Shown one piece after another: positions 52,441-64,000 of a stretch of DNA of 64,000 bases (position 1 is the stretch's first letter; every line of letters starts with the position of its first letter). Both the position numbers and the translations under genes were made by a program. The stretch spans positions 2,604,001 to 2,668,000 of the forward strand of contig NC_056041.1 in assembly GCF_004379255.2 (NCBI RefSeq), written 5' to 3'. The stretch comes from Salvia splendens. Taxonomy: Eukaryota; Streptophyta; Magnoliopsida; Lamiales; Lamiaceae. The notes under the pieces were generated by a model. It was not told where the DNA came from. It did not search any database and was given only the letters and a program-made list of their open reading frames with translations.

Positions 52441-53835
52441 ATGGAGTCGCAGCCCAACAACTCCGGCGCCGGCGCCGGCGCCACCTCTCCATCCCCATCC
52501 CCATCTCACCTCGCGCAAAAAATCCGCCGCAACCTGGCATTCCCATCAAAATGGGGCGAGCTCAACGGCGCCATGGGCGACCTCGGCACCTACATCCCCA
52601 TCATCCTAGCCCTAACCCTCTCCCAAAACCTCGACCTCGGCACCACCCTCATCTTCACCGGCCTCTACAACTTCCTCACCGGCTCCCTCTACGGCGTCCC
52701 CATGCCCGTCCAGCCTATGAAATCCATCGCCGCCGTCGCCATCTCCAACCCCTCCTTCGCCATCCCCGAAGTCATGGCCGCCGGCATCCTCACCTCCGCC
52801 GCCCTCCTCCTCCTCGGCGCCACCGGACTCATGCACCTCGCCTACAACCTCATCCCCATCGCCGTCGTCCGCGGCATCCAGCTCGCCCAGGGCCTCTCCT
52901 TCGCCATCACTGCCGTCAAATACATCAAATCCGAGCAAAACTTCGCCAAATCCAAATCCGCCGGCGACCGCCCCTGGCTCGGCCTCGACGGCCTCATCCT
53001 CGCCCTCGCCTGCGCCTCCTTCATCCTCCTCATCAACGGCTCCGGCGAAGAAACTGAAACCGAAACAGAAACCAACCAAATCGACGGAATCGAAATCGAT
53101 CGACCAAATCGAAGGAGAAGTAGAAAAATCCTAAAATTCATCACATCGATTCCATCCGCATTCCTAATTTTTTTATTAGGGCTAATCCTCGCCATCGCCA
53201 GAGGACCTCAAGCAATCAATCACTTCAAATTCGGGCCGTCGAAAATCAATGTAATCAAAATCTCGAAGCATTCATGGAAGGAAGGGTTCATAAAAGGCAC
53301 AATTCCACAGCTGCCGTTATCGATCCTCAACTCCGTCATCGCCGTTTGCAAGCTCTCCACCGATCTCTTCCCGGAAAAGGACGTCTCGGCGACGTCGGTG
53401 TCGATCACCGTCGGTCTAATGAACCTGATCGGGTGCTGGTTCGGGGCAATGCCGTGCTGCCACGGGGCGGGCGGGCTGGCCGGGCAGTATAAATTCGGGG
53501 GCCGGTCAGGGGGCTGCGTGGCGCTGTTAGGGGTGGCTAAGTTGGGGTTGGGGTTGGCTCTGGGGGGCTCGTTGGTGAAGGTTTTGGTGCAGTTTCCTGT
53601 GGGAGTGTTGGGGGTTTTGTTGCTCTTTGCCGGGATTGAGCTTGCCATGTGTGCCAGGGATATGAACACGAAGAGCGAGGCGCTGGTGATGCTCGTCTGC
53701 ACCGCGGTGTCGTTGGTTGGGTCGAGCGCGGCGCTAGGGTTCTTGTGTGGAATGGTGGTGCATTTGTTGCTCCGGGTGAGGAAGGCGGGGGAGGTGAAGT
53801 CGTGCTCCGAGTTTTGGTTTGATAGTAAAGTTTAG
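52441..53835 (+). CDS. MOT1: Molybdate transporter (MOT1 family)
   Basis: A single-exon frame of 464 residues from the chosen ATG, which has an excellent context (ACAACAATGG). Upstream in-frame starts would add up to 23 residues but have poorer context. It begins with a low-complexity Gly/Ser/Pro leader, then KWGELNGAMGDLGTYIPI, the hallmark MOT1 motif. VPMPVQPMKSIAAVAI and a second conserved GCWFGAMPCCHGAGGLAGQYKFGGRSG follow. About ten membrane segments are visible. MOT1 proteins move molybdate across mitochondrial, vacuolar or plasma membranes for molybdenum-cofactor enzymes; which membrane is not settled here. The first ~600 bp is strongly C-ending in codon use, unlike its neighbours. A recent LTR insertion lies just upstream. 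Confidence 0.93.
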   Translation: MESQPNNSGAGAGATSPSPSPSHLAQKIRRNLAFPSKWGELNGAMGDLGTYIPIILALTLSQNLDLGTTLIFTGLYNFLTGSLYGVPMPVQPMKSIAAVAISNPSFAIPEVMAAGILTSAALLLLGATGLMHLAYNLIPIAVVRGIQLAQGLSFAITAVKYIKSEQNFAKSKSAGDRPWLGLDGLILALACASFILLINGSGEETETETETNQIDGIEIDRPNRRRSRKILKFITSIPSAFLIFLLGLILAIARGPQAINHFKFGPSKINVIKISKHSWKEGFIKGTIPQLPLSILNSVIAVCKLSTDLFPEKDVSATSVSITVGLMNLIGCWFGAMPCCHGAGGLAGQYKFGGRSGGCVALLGVAKLGLGLALGGSLVKVLVQFPVGVLGVLLLFAGIELAMCARDMNTKSEALVMLVCTAVSLVGSSAALGFLCGMVVHLLLRVRKAGEVKSCSEFWFDSKV

Positions 53836-54381
53836 TATTCATGATTAGCCAAAATCGATAATAAAGAATTATGTACTTCCTCTGTCCTGTAAGCGTGTGT
53901 AAACTCTGGTTCAATACGACGTATTTTAATAGTAGTAAATTTTAAGGTGAGTGTGGTTAGTAAATGGTGGGGGATCATTTGTTGTAAAATTGTGAATATG
54001 CTTGGAAAACACGGTTTAGAATTGAGGAGTTTATAGTTGAAATAGTGTACAAAATTGGTGTGTACGCACACTTTTATGGAACGTACTGAATGACGAATTG
54101 TTCACACTCTTATGAGACAAAATTGGTATATGTTAATCGATTGTTTATTATGTGTACACTCTTACTGGATGGAATGAGCATATGGTAATCGATTGTTTAT
54201 CACGTCACAACGGATTAGAGAGTTATTGCTAGGATTGAATAAATCCATGTGATGTAAGATGAAATTGGGAAAAATGCAAGAGTAGTAGTAAACTAGTGAA
54301 CTATTATTTCATTGCAAGATGAAGAATCATCAATCACAAGAACCAACCATTTTACATCAAATTAAGGCAGCCAAAAATGAT
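53836..54381. other. MOT1 3' flank
   Basis: MOT1 3' untranslated region and AT-rich spacer with two copies of an ATGGTAATCGATTGTTTAT-like segment near 54130 and 54182. No gene was seen. Confidence 0.45.
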
Positions 54382-54860
54382 TCATGGAGCTACTACACTG
54401 TCACTGCAGAAATCAGTACATCTACCAAAGCATTCCTCCAATTTTGGACCATCTGCAACAAATCAATAATCACATGAGAGAAAGAAAGAGTATTATATCA
54501 AAACAAGAGAACTCATTTCAAAAGACCATAAACCCCGCATCAGTTGACCAATCACAACCGATAAGAGGTATTAGAGTTCGTAACAGAGAGAGAGAGAGAG
54601 TAGCGACCAGTGATAAGTTGCCTGCATCGTTTGAGGGAGCAACGACGGCGACAATAGTAGGCATAATCAGTAGGAGTAGAAGGAATGCAGGCCTTGAGAC
54701 ATGAAAATTTACAAGCAAGCTTCTGAGATATAGTCATGGTGTTTCTTCCTTGTATAAAGCACTGGTTGTAGCACCCACCCCAGCAGCTGTACAATCTCTG
54801 TGCATCCACACCAGTTCCCAGCACCATCAAAATCGAGATGACTACGACGGCCAACTTCAT
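54382..54860 (-). CDS. Small secreted 12-cysteine peptide (thionin-like)
   Basis: Two exons, 54608-54860 and 54382-54452, join in frame to give 107 residues. The donor is G/GTCGCT and the acceptor TTTGTTGCAG. A signal peptide (MKLAVVVISILMVLGTGVDA) precedes a mature peptide with four clusters of three cysteines: CWGGCYNQC, CKFSCLKAC, CRRRCSLKRC and CFGRCTDFC. Three clusters have C-x3-C-x3-C spacing and one has C-x3-C-x4-C. This pattern suggests a plant thionin-like or related cysteine-rich defence or signalling peptide; activity is not known. Without the second exon the frame would end in low-complexity residues with only nine cysteines, which supports the splice. A TATA box lies about 45 bp upstream. 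Confidence 0.75.
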
Positions 54861-54901
54861 CTTTTTGTTTTTTGGCTGCAGATTGCAGAAGATGGGAGCT
54901 C

Positions 54902-54909
54902 TATATATA
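54902..54909 (-). promoter_or_regulatory. TATA box of the cysteine-rich peptide gene
   Basis: TATATATA read on the minus strand, about 42-50 bases before the ATG at 54860, so the leader must be very short. Confidence 0.6.
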
Positions 54910-54910
54910 A

Positions 54911-55549
54911 GGCCACAACATTAGTACACTTGTAATTTGAATTCACCGTTGCTTTGACTCATGTAGTAATATACTAAATGCTCAAAACATCTACTTTCTG
55001 ATTAGGTAGAAGTTAGTATGTGATCAATGAGAAGGGAAAAGGACCATGATTTTTTATACTTTTCTTGGGTTTTTCTGTTACACCATAAGTCAACTGATTT
55101 ATTGCAGTGCAGCTATGAGATTCACGACAGCATTAACTGCTACTTCCTCCGTCGCGAATAGGAATCCTTCTTTTCTATTTTGGCTCATTCGCGAATATGA
55201 GTCTTGGTTCATAATCACCATAAATGGTAAAAAGACCACACATGCCATTCGCGAATATGAGTCTTGGTTCATAATCACCATAAATGGTAAAAAATAAATG
55301 GTAAAAAGACCACACATGCCAGTAACTCATTATACTCGCATATCATTTTATATACAACTAAGACTCATGTTTCACTAACTTTTTTCTTTTTTTTTCTTTT
55401 TTTTTATTTTATAACATCGAATGTGAAACATAAAACTGTTTCACTAACTTTATTCCACTAACTTTTCTTAACATTTATTAAAACCCGTGCAATTCGTGAA
55501 CGGATGGAGTACAGTTTTGGCTCAAAAGTCAACTCTTATAATACTACTA
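54911..55549. other. Intergenic with tandem duplication
   Basis: AT-rich spacer upstream of the peptide gene, containing the 60-bp duplication at 55186-55320. No gene was seen. Confidence 0.45.
55186..55320. repeat. 60-bp tandem duplication
   Basis: The unit starting CATTCGCGAATATGAGTCTT is repeated exactly once at a 60-bp spacing. A further partial copy of ATAAATGGTAAAAAGACCAC follows. The unit starts with the palindrome ATTCGCGAAT. Confidence 0.9.
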
Positions 55550-55812
55550 CTCCCTCCGTATTCAAAAAATAGAAATATTTAAAACGGCACATGTTTTAAT
55601 GCGCAATTGATAAAGTAAGTGAGCAAAATTGGTAAAGTAAGAGAAAAGAAAAGAAAATGAATAAAGTAAGAGAGAGGAAGAGAAAAAATAGTAAAAGTAG
55701 AGTTATTGGATTGTGAGGTCAATGTCCTAAAATAGAAATATTCTAAAGTTTTTATTTTTAAACAACAGCCTAAAATGGAAATAGTTGCTATTTTTTTAAA
55801 AAACGGAGGGAG
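55550..55812. mobile_element. Stowaway-like MITE
   Basis: CTCCCTCCGT at the left is matched by ACGGAGGGAG at the right. TA precedes the left end; the right-hand duplicate appears mutated. The interior is AT-rich with an A/G-rich stretch of AAGTAAGAGA repeats. Confidence 0.75.
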
Positions 55813-55814
55813 TT

Positions 55815-56795
55815 TATTCATTAAGTAAAACATAAAAGCAAGAAAAATTTATGTTCAACTCATCTCAGACAGGCCCGGCCCAGCCCATTTAGCTAAAGAG
55901 ATGTAGAAGTTTTGTCTTTATTAGGAAATTTTCATTTGGGTTTTCTCAGACAACGCCGAAATTAAAATTTGAGTGAGAAGTTGTACTAAAATATTGATGC
56001 ACTTGATGAAATATTGCAGCAATATAAATTATAGTTACTTGATAGGAAGGATAAATTAAAAAACATGATAAAAACACACATTAAAATCATACAGTAATAA
56101 CTTCATATAGTAATAAATCAAAGATAGATAAATTATCTACTCATCCAAACTGATTCACCTAGTTAAAAATCAGATACTGCATACTGTTCATAAGGTATTT
56201 GAACTGGCTGCAAATACTATACAAAATTAATTATTGCTTAAAAGCATAAAATAAAACCTTTTTTTCTGGACCAACACGACGATTTTGGATGGATCACATC
56301 TCGTAACCATAGTGCAATTCACAGTGTATTATTTTGGGCCACTAACTCCTTCAATATTCAGCACTAAAGCCTAATTCTAAAGGTTAATAATTTCAGTAGA
56401 AATTAGAAAACCATGAAGAGGGCAAAAAAGGCAACAAAATTATGTACAGTGATTGAATACTAGAATTCCAGGCGCCTCTTGCATCATTTTGGCTGGAAAA
56501 GAAAGCATGCGTCTACCAAAACTGCCCTTGAGTCCTTGACAGTGAGGATATGATGGAGCCAGAAAGACCTTTTTGTATCAGACTAGGCAGAGGTGACAGG
56601 TCGCCATCTACAAATTCTTGCCCAGCCTTCACGCTACAAATGACTTTTTATACTATGGACAAAGTATCGAAACTCACTTATCGGAAAGCCGCGGCTTTCG
56701 ATGCACCCACAGCGGAGACGATGAGGATCGTGCCCTCTCAGCTGATGGGAGAGTTATTCTCCTCGGCCAGAACCAGAACCACGCCATCTTCTTTT
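55815..56795. other. Intergenic and EPL gene 3' flank
   Basis: AT-rich to about 56440, then more complex sequence that is probably 3' untranslated region of the Enhancer-of-polycomb-like gene. A plus-strand open frame at 56550-57035 overlaps its last exon and is discounted. Confidence 0.45.
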
Positions 56796-59700
56796 CTAAT
56801 TTATGTCAATCGAGTCGCCATCAAAGGGCTCTTTGACTGCCTCTGCATTCATCAGAGCAACCACAGCTTTGTGGACAGCTATGTCAGCTCTGTGGAACAG
56901 CTTCTGAGCCTTTTCCCTCTTGAGCCTGGCCATTTTATGCGCAATCTGCGCTGCGCCACATGCATCACGTACCCGGAACTCGGGAAGATAGTAACTATCA
57001 GGTCCTTGGAGGAAATAAGGCCTCTGACCGGGTGATTCGGGCACACCCGTGTTCCATTGCTGGCTCGCGTTTCTCTTCCCTGTTGACCTGGGAGTGTAGG
57101 GGATCGTCATCTGCTGGTTGCTATAAGAGGGGTATGATCTGAGCTTCTTTAATTTGTTCTTATAAAACTTCGGGCTGCCTGACGGTCCAGTGCTCAAGCA
57201 GAAATGTGCATCTCGTGGAGACAGTGCCCTAGTTGATGGTGAAACATCGAAATAGTCGTGATGGAGACTGCTTGAGTACAACATCTTCTCATCTCCGAAA
57301 ACATGGCCATTGGATCTCCTCCCTGCCATGACAGAGTGTTAATAGGTAACTAAAATAAAGGTGATAATGGAAGAAAGGACAGAATGGATATGGCTTCTAG
57401 AAAGAAAAGACAAAGGACAATGGTAATATTATTAATAAACATCGAGACAAATGCAACAGGAAAGAAGTGAATACTACCATAAATAAAACCGTCCTGGTCC
57501 GCCAAGGAAGCATGATGGTGTCCAAAAACTGGAAGTCTCCTGTGAGACCGTTGTTTGGAACCCTTATTGGGAACCTCCAAGCCCCGTGGTCTTAAGCAAA
57601 ACGCAAACATGGGTGGCTTTTCAGGAGGAACCTTCCCCTGACTACCAGCAGAAAAGGCATATAATCCAGGAGAAACCTTGTGCTCCCAATCCTTCAGCTG
57701 TTGTTGATACCTCTCCCAAAGTGGAGGCTGAGTACAAAACAATGGCAGCAATGAGTCAAGGAGCAACAATACAAAAGACTATATATGTATACATGACATA
57801 TGACATCACTCATATATAACAGCTCTGAGGCTGCTATGAACAACTACACCATATATTTGACCAGTTAAGTCTGTAGCTTTATTTTCATCTCTGAAAGAGG
57901 ATATGAGGGTATGTCAAAGTTTGCTCGACAGGCTTGGGAAAATAGCAAGAGCCGCACTCAGTTATATAATTATTTCCAGATCCCTGCCTAATGTCATGGG
58001 TTTAATCAGATACATGATCCAAGACCTCTATATATTCGCCTGAAGAGACAAGGTTACTAACGACAAACAATAAAATCTATGAGATCAGCATGCATGTCCA
58101 AAATCAGTTAAAAGAAGTCATCCATTGATGCTTTATCCTCCTTTCTTTCTGGTCCAGAGACACAGCTAAAATGCATTTGAAAAGTCATTCATGCTATAAA
58201 TGAGGAATTATTTAACAGTCTAGTATATTTGATATGACAAAAAATATTTAGCAGACGATATGTAATGCTAGAAACTCAACAATTTATTTAACTAAGCTTT
58301 CGACAGACCTGCAGATGTCTTATTAAAGACATGCCAATTTTCTCCCTCTTCTCCCTCCAGTATTGATGTATAACTTTCAAAGCCCCAGCTGACCCCATTC
58401 CAATCAGAAGCTTTTCAATTTCTTCATCTGTGAAGTTCAACCGATGCTGAGAATAGGAAACTTTTTCAAACATGGCTATCGCCTTCTCCAAGGATTCCTC
58501 AGATATCTCATCATGTTCGTCAGCACGACTATTGTGTGCCATCAACCACTGTTCATCATCACTATCCATGTCATATAAAATATGCAAAGGATCCATTGCC
58601 ATTTCCACATCACTTTGGACTTGTCGGAAATACTTTATAGGATTCCGAACAAAAGGAACTTCATTTCCAAGATCATCACTCTCCTCAACCAGACATACTC
58701 CAGGGATGGGGATATTCTTTACGGATGCTGCACGGATATTCCTATCGTGGCATTCCTCATGCATCTCCTTGAAAAGCATCCACTGGCTCCGGTTGGGAAA
58801 CTCCAGTACCCAGTCCTTCCCTCCTTTCCACATCATAGCATGTGAGTAGCGGTTGGTAGACCCAGGCTGTAAAATGTGTTTAACCTTATAGGAATATTTT
58901 GTAACCCCAGAAAGTTTGACAGCCAATCTCCATTCATTATGATCATCAACTTCCAAAACAATATGCACCCCACATTCTCTCCATCCTTTGTCCCCAATGG
59001 TGACTAGAACATTTGCAACACATGTAAGCAACTCCACATTTTTCCGGTGGTTAACAGAGCCGTCAGATATCCTCTTGAGGCTAGCTTTCCTAATTCGTTT
59101 GCAAGGTATAGATTTTGTGCTTGGTGATTTTTGCTTTTCACTGAGATCACAACCTACAAAGGGCAATGTGTATTGAACTTGAGTGCGTGGCTTCTTTGGT
59201 CCATTACTGAATCCATTGGGCTTGAAGTTTGGGCTTCCGTCAGGCCAAACTGGGGGTTTATGTGGAGAAGAAACTGAGTTGCTTCCACCATGCTGCCACG
59301 AACTTCTGAAGCCAATAGTGTTGGGTGTATGAATAAAGCCGTCATGCACATTGCAATCCATATCAGAGGCCTGTCCTGATTCAGAAGAAGGAATTTCAAT
59401 TCTCATGCCACCTGGTGTCGAATCTCTCCTGGGGTCAGGTGTTTGAGATGTGATGGAAGTTGGCATAGATGAAAGTCTTTGTGCATCAATCAGTTGATGC
59501 GCTTCTAACCTAGGCTCATGCTGACATGATTGACTAATAGTTTCGGATGCATTTCCAGCAAATTCTTTGAAACATCCACCCCTTCCATCATTATCTGGAT
59601 TCCCCCTCTGGATTTTCTTAGAGGAACCAGTATTCTCAGCAGCATTACTTGCCAAGACAACACCCATTCCTGGATCTCGTTGAAATCCATTCAGACCAGG

Positions 59701-62700
59701 AGCTTCTGCATCTATTTTTCTGATTTGATTACCAATGGTGCCATCTTGAAAAGCACTGGATCTCGGTTTTAATCGAGCACATTCTGCACCTGGTTGACAA
59801 ATATCATCAGAACTTTCTGAAGAACAAAGAGAACTCTGATGTTGGAGATTAACCCAAGCAAAGCTATGTTCCATAAGTAGCTGGAGATGTAGAGCGAGAA
59901 AGAAAGTTGGTGCAGCAGAAAAGGAGAGAGCAAATTGAGGCACTTTTCCAAACTTTGTAGCCAGACTAAGGGCAGATTGAGTCATCCTTTTATTACGGGC
60001 ATCTCGGGAAACACCCATTGGCAAAATGCCAGGCACATATTTGAAACCCTGGAAGTTAAAGAAGGAAAACCATTACTGTTAAATAACACAGGAATGGTGA
60101 CTTCCAGGCCCCAGTATCTAGCTATTACATTCGCAGTTGTGGAGAAAAAATAGGGAAATAAACCATTATTTCAAAAGTATAAATAGAAAACAAATTACTA
60201 AGTAAGATGAGAGAATACCTCATTGGAGGAGTGTTTTAAACCATTACAAAGTATGCGAGAGTGGAAATTCCCGCATTCAAGTTCCTTAATGTTGTCGTAC
60301 GTGCACTCTGAGATGGGAAGTTGTTTAATGAGTAAACAATGTTGCAGAATCTCCGAGTCCAGGTAAAGCCATCTTGAACTTCTTAGCTTGGAGAAACTGT
60401 AAAATGCAAATACATGCTGCTTCCTTGCATCTTGAGAACTAGAAAGCTGGAACCTTATTGAGGTTGCAGGTAATTTCATATCATCATTCCACTTTTCATC
60501 AAATTGACTAAAGACAATCAAGATCTGGAAGATCAAGATTACTGCCTGCTTCAGGCAGCCTTCATATAAGAGAAATCTCATGCCAAAATTAGTATCAATA
60601 AAAAGTATTTCCAGGACAACAGCAGGAGAGCTAGCCACCAACACCCCATGTTGAAGCATAAATATGTCATGAAGCAGTGAAAAGTTCCCTAATTCAAATA
60701 AAGTCTCTAGACATGGTAATACAGGTAGCCATATCTCGAATTTGAATTGCTCAGATTCCAGCAAAACATCTTTTACTCTTAATTTGCCTTGACCATCAAA
60801 CGACCATAGTCGCTTGCCAGATCCTCCTTTAGTAGGTCGCAAACCGACACTAACAGGTGAAAGTGGCAGTACAACCCATGGAGAAGTTCTACACACTCTG
60901 ACATCTCTAGACAGAGAATTACCTCCTTCACTTGACTTACGGTATTTCTTCCTGACATAAACCACGTGTTTCTCACTTTGGGATGTGTGTGTGCTCTTTG
61001 GTAGAGAACTATTACCCCTTTGGCCATCAAGTAAGCTATCCACTGATGCAGATTCACAATCTGGATTATTTATAAATATTGTTGAGTCAACTACATCACT
61101 ATTTGAGTTGTCGGTTTTCTCGGAGGAGAATGAAGAGATCAAAGGAAGGTGCTTCGTTGGGGTCTTCTGTCTCTTCGGAGATTTTGGTGAAGTTTTGAAA
61201 CGTTCAGATTGACTAGCAAGCCATGACGCAATGGGTTTAGAATCAAGAGGGTCCCTTGTACAGCTATCATCACCAGCTGATGGAGCTGTTTGTCCACTAT
61301 GTAAATCTTTGACCCTTCTTCGCTTTCGAGTTCTCGAATTGTCAGGAACCTCACTTGGGAGAAGCAGCAGCTTAAATTTCTCATCTAGGAGATTAACAAT
61401 TTCCTCCTCCCGGTCATCATACTTTATGAGATGATGCATAGTTTCTGAATTGTAATCATATACAAGGCCAAAGTACCAACTCTCATCCAACGGCCAAAAT
61501 ATTTTTATCCTCCGGTTCAAAACCCAATATGGGTCCAAGTCTTGGGCAAGAATTTCATAGAAATGGCGCCGTTTCCTTGAGACGCCTTTCCCTGCACTCT
61601 CTCTCCTGGGCCTAAGAGTTCTGCTCTGATCATCAGCTGATGCAGACGGCCCATCAGCAAATGACTTGGCCCGTCGGGTAAAAGAATCCCGAGCAGATGA
61701 AGATGAAATCAACAATCTATTGGCTTTTTGAGATACAGAAGACTTCTTCGATGAGAAGCCAGTACAGCTTGGATCAAACCGTGAGGATAGCATCCTTGCA
61801 GCATTCTGCTCCAGATTCTCCTCATCATCATCATCCTCATCCACAAAATCAGCAAAGCGCCTATCTGATGAACTACCCATAGAAGGCTGAGACTTCTTAG
61901 CTTTGGCCTCTGCACCACCTCTACCTTTGCTGAGTACTTCATCCTTTTTCTTCTGACCGTTACTCTGCTTTCTTTTACGCAGTGGAACTCTATTATTTAC
62001 AACTGGATCACATTCTTTCTCTGCATGGCAAGCTGAGCCAGACTCGCCATTCCTGTCATCTTCCACTTCTTCGGCCCCCACCTGCTGCTTTAATTTCACG
62101 TTTGAACCACTGGACTTCACTGTGGGTTTTGAATCAGTCTTCTGCTTTAATTTAGAATTTGAACCATTTATCTTTCTCTTGGATCTCACAGTTGAAACAT
62201 GGTCATTACCCGATGAAGGTGTTGTTACCGGAGCTAATCGGTCATTAGGGGCCTCCCCGTCCTCTGATTTAGAAACTTCAGCCTTGACTTCTCCTGCAGA
62301 GTCAGCAGAATCAGAACATCTGGTCGTCTTAGAACCTTGATCACTTTTCAACCTTTTCCTTCCAACAAAACCCCTTGGACGCTTTGGGATATTAAAAGAA
62401 CTTACATTGTGTCCCAAAGGCAACTGTAGACCTTCACTGCTTCCCTTCAATTTATGTCCAAATTCTAGCTCTGGTTTCACACCATTTAAACTCACCTTCC
62501 TACTTCTCTTAGCATCACTCTCCAAACTACTCAGAGGAACCTCCTTCCTACTCTTCCTTTTTTTCTTTTTAACATTTTCCCCATCATTTTCATCACAAAC
62601 TTTCTTCTTACTATTCCTCACTTCAGAAAACTTGGATTCATAGAGGCTCTTGAGATCTAATGAACGGTTTTTCTTAGGAATTTCAACGCCACCAGACTTT

Positions 62701-62717
62701 TTTTTGCTGCTTTCCAT
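56796..62717 (-). CDS. Enhancer of polycomb-like (EPL) chromatin protein
   Basis: Four coding exons join in frame: 60219-62717, 58309-60048, 57478-57727 and 56796-57322, giving about 1671 residues. The N-terminus is Lys/Ser-rich and basic. A Tudor-like segment at about 384-440 reads DPYWVLNRRIKIFWPLDESW...YDDREEEIVNLL. Further on is the family block near the exon 2 start (FKYVPGILPMGVSRDARN), then the EPL block ending in REKIGMSLIRHLQ/PPLWERYQQQLKDWE across the intron. A short C-terminal exon includes HKMARLKREKAQKLFHRADIAVHKA. Plant EPL proteins are subunits of the NuA4 histone acetyltransferase. All exons but the last two end in phase 0. The start chosen is the ATG at 62717; no in-frame ATG precedes it. 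Confidence 0.88.
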
Positions 62718-63706
62718 CAATAATCCCTCAATTTAATCAAGTCCACACAATCCCTTGTGTTTTCATGTCCCACTTAGATCTGCCACAAATTTCACACGAA
62801 AAGAAAAGGGAAAATATCCATGAATAACCTATCAAACTCTTTTGTATTACACCAAAAGGCAATTCATTTATCAAAATATGCCGATTTGATAACCAAACTA
62901 GGAAAAAGCACGAAAATGAATGCACGGATTATACATGCAAGTATGTATCCGGCGACATATAGACATGAACCGTACCTAAAATCAGAATTACGGCGCCCAC
63001 GCCATTAGAGAAGTGGAGATCGAGCATGAAAGAGTTCTAATTCGAAAGGAATTGAGAGAATGGGGAAAAGGAGAAATTTCCAGCTTTGATTTGAAGCCCT
63101 AATTTGATTCACTGCTTTTTTTGTCTATTTTGTTTTTTTCCCAAAACCTTTTCCTTTTTTTCTAAAAATAAATATTAAATTATTATTTCCGGGAAGAGAG
63201 GGAAAAATTTAGGGTTTGCAAGGGTTTGCAATTAAGGGGAAATTATACTACCCAAGAGTCCACGTGACCATATATACACCGTTGATTATTAATTTTGACG
63301 GCTAAGATCTGGAGGTTGGTATTGCAGCTTAAAGGTTATAAATAATGTACCAAAATTTTTGATCGAAATCCGGTAGTTGAGGCCTCTCTTTGTACGCGTT
63401 GACGGATAACTTGTTCGACATTTGAACTCTAGAAAATGGTGACGTGATTTTAGAATTTTTCTTTGAAATTATGTACTAGTAGTAGGTTTTTGTGAATGAC
63501 GTAATTAACCTTGGAAAAGACATAATTAACCTTTGGAAGAGGTAAAATTGCGATGAACACCTTATGGTTTCAAATTGAGGAAGTTATGATGCGCCAATTT
63601 ACATGTCTGGGTCCACAAGCTCAACTACATTTAAAATGCCTGCTTGCTCCTTGTAGTTAAATGTATTTCATACTATTCACTAATTCATCTGTGTTTCATA
63701 AATTAA
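62718..63706. other. EPL leader and promoter region
   Basis: Leader probably extends to about 63100, followed by AT-rich promoter and spacer. No other feature was recognised. Confidence 0.45.
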
Positions 63707-63708
63707 TA

Positions 63709-63908
63709 TTCCTTTTATCTATAAAAATAATTTATCTTTTCATTACGTTCATCCATTAGAATTAATTAATCTCATACTAAAAATAAAAGGTTAGTATTTC
63801 TAATTTATTGCTCATCTTTTATCTTTCTCTCATAAAATACCATATACTTTATCAAATTCATACTATTAAAACTCATGCTCTCAAATTATTTTTTATGGAC
63901 AACAGGAA
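63709..63908. mobile_element. Stowaway-like MITE
   Basis: TTCCTTTTATCTATAAAAAT at the left matches the inverted right end (ATTTTTTATGGACAACAGGAA). TA flanks both sides (63707-63708 and 63909-63910). The 200-bp interior is AT-rich. Confidence 0.7.
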
Positions 63909-64000
63909 TATATAATATAATTAGACTAACTTCAATATTTTTTTACATTTCATAAAACCTAAAGATAACATGAAAGTTTTATTTATAGACGAAGGATAAC

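Noticed and set aside
52374..53057. 227-codon Arg/His/Pro-rich plus-strand frame
   Set aside because: A shifted-frame shadow of the GC-rich start of MOT1; low-complexity product.
58472..58849. Plus-strand frames within the EPL gene
   Set aside because: Antisense shadows of a well-supported multi-exon gene.

Overview
This is a nuclear window from a flowering plant, almost certainly a eudicot. The evidence is long AT-rich spacers, GT-AG introns, plant-only gene families (FLZ zinc finger, SUVH methyltransferase, LRX, MOT1) and plant LTR retrotransposons and MITEs. A Lamiales-type genome would fit, but that is only an impression. No RNA genes, CRISPR arrays or bacterial genes were seen.

Seven host genes can be modelled. 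In order they are: an FLZ (FCS-like) zinc-finger gene (+, CDS 13393-14579); a SUVH5/6-type H3K9 methyltransferase (-, 18033-21107); a MIEL1/RCHY1-type CHY+RING E3 ligase in 11 coding exons (-, 23750-26534); an LRX-like secreted leucine-rich-repeat protein with a short proline tail (+, 29560-31014); a MULE-transposase-derived SWIM zinc-finger protein in six coding exons (-, 31704-34938); a MOT1 molybdate transporter (+, 52441-53835) and a small 12-cysteine secreted peptide (-, 54382-54860). An eighth, the Enhancer-of-polycomb-like gene (-, 56796-62717), brings the total to eight.

Three young LTR retrotransposons occupy about 24 kb. Gypsy A (3315-12279, target duplication AGTAT) and gypsy B (37507-47230, TAATT) belong to one Tat-type Ty3/gypsy family with Gag-protease, RT, two RNase H domains and integrase. 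Gypsy B sits inside the 5' LTR of a Tnt1-like Ty1/copia element (37105-52163, GAATT) whose 1344-residue polyprotein is open. LTR pairs are nearly identical, so all insertions are recent.

The most unusual feature is the gypsy family. Gag-protease and pol are in one frame, separated by a single UAG in a tobamovirus-like readthrough context (UAG CAA UCA). On the opposite strand, downstream of pol, it carries an intron-containing gene with a 'putative gypsy type transposon' domain and coiled coils. That gene has two candidate terminal exons, and its splice sites and exon frames are kept in both copies. The two copies are broken in complementary places: A keeps Gag-protease but has a stop in RT and no integrase, while B keeps the full RT-RNase H-integrase frame but has a stop at the protease active site and no primer-binding site. 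Divergence between A and B is patchy, from about 0.4% in pol to about 10% in the antisense gene, which suggests recombination.

The insertions also rearranged regulation. Gypsy A lies just upstream of the FLZ leader, the copia 3' LTR ends 277 bp before MOT1, and the gypsy B 3' LTR promoter points into the intact copia polyprotein. Several Stowaway-type MITEs and PIF/Harbinger remnants fill the spacers.
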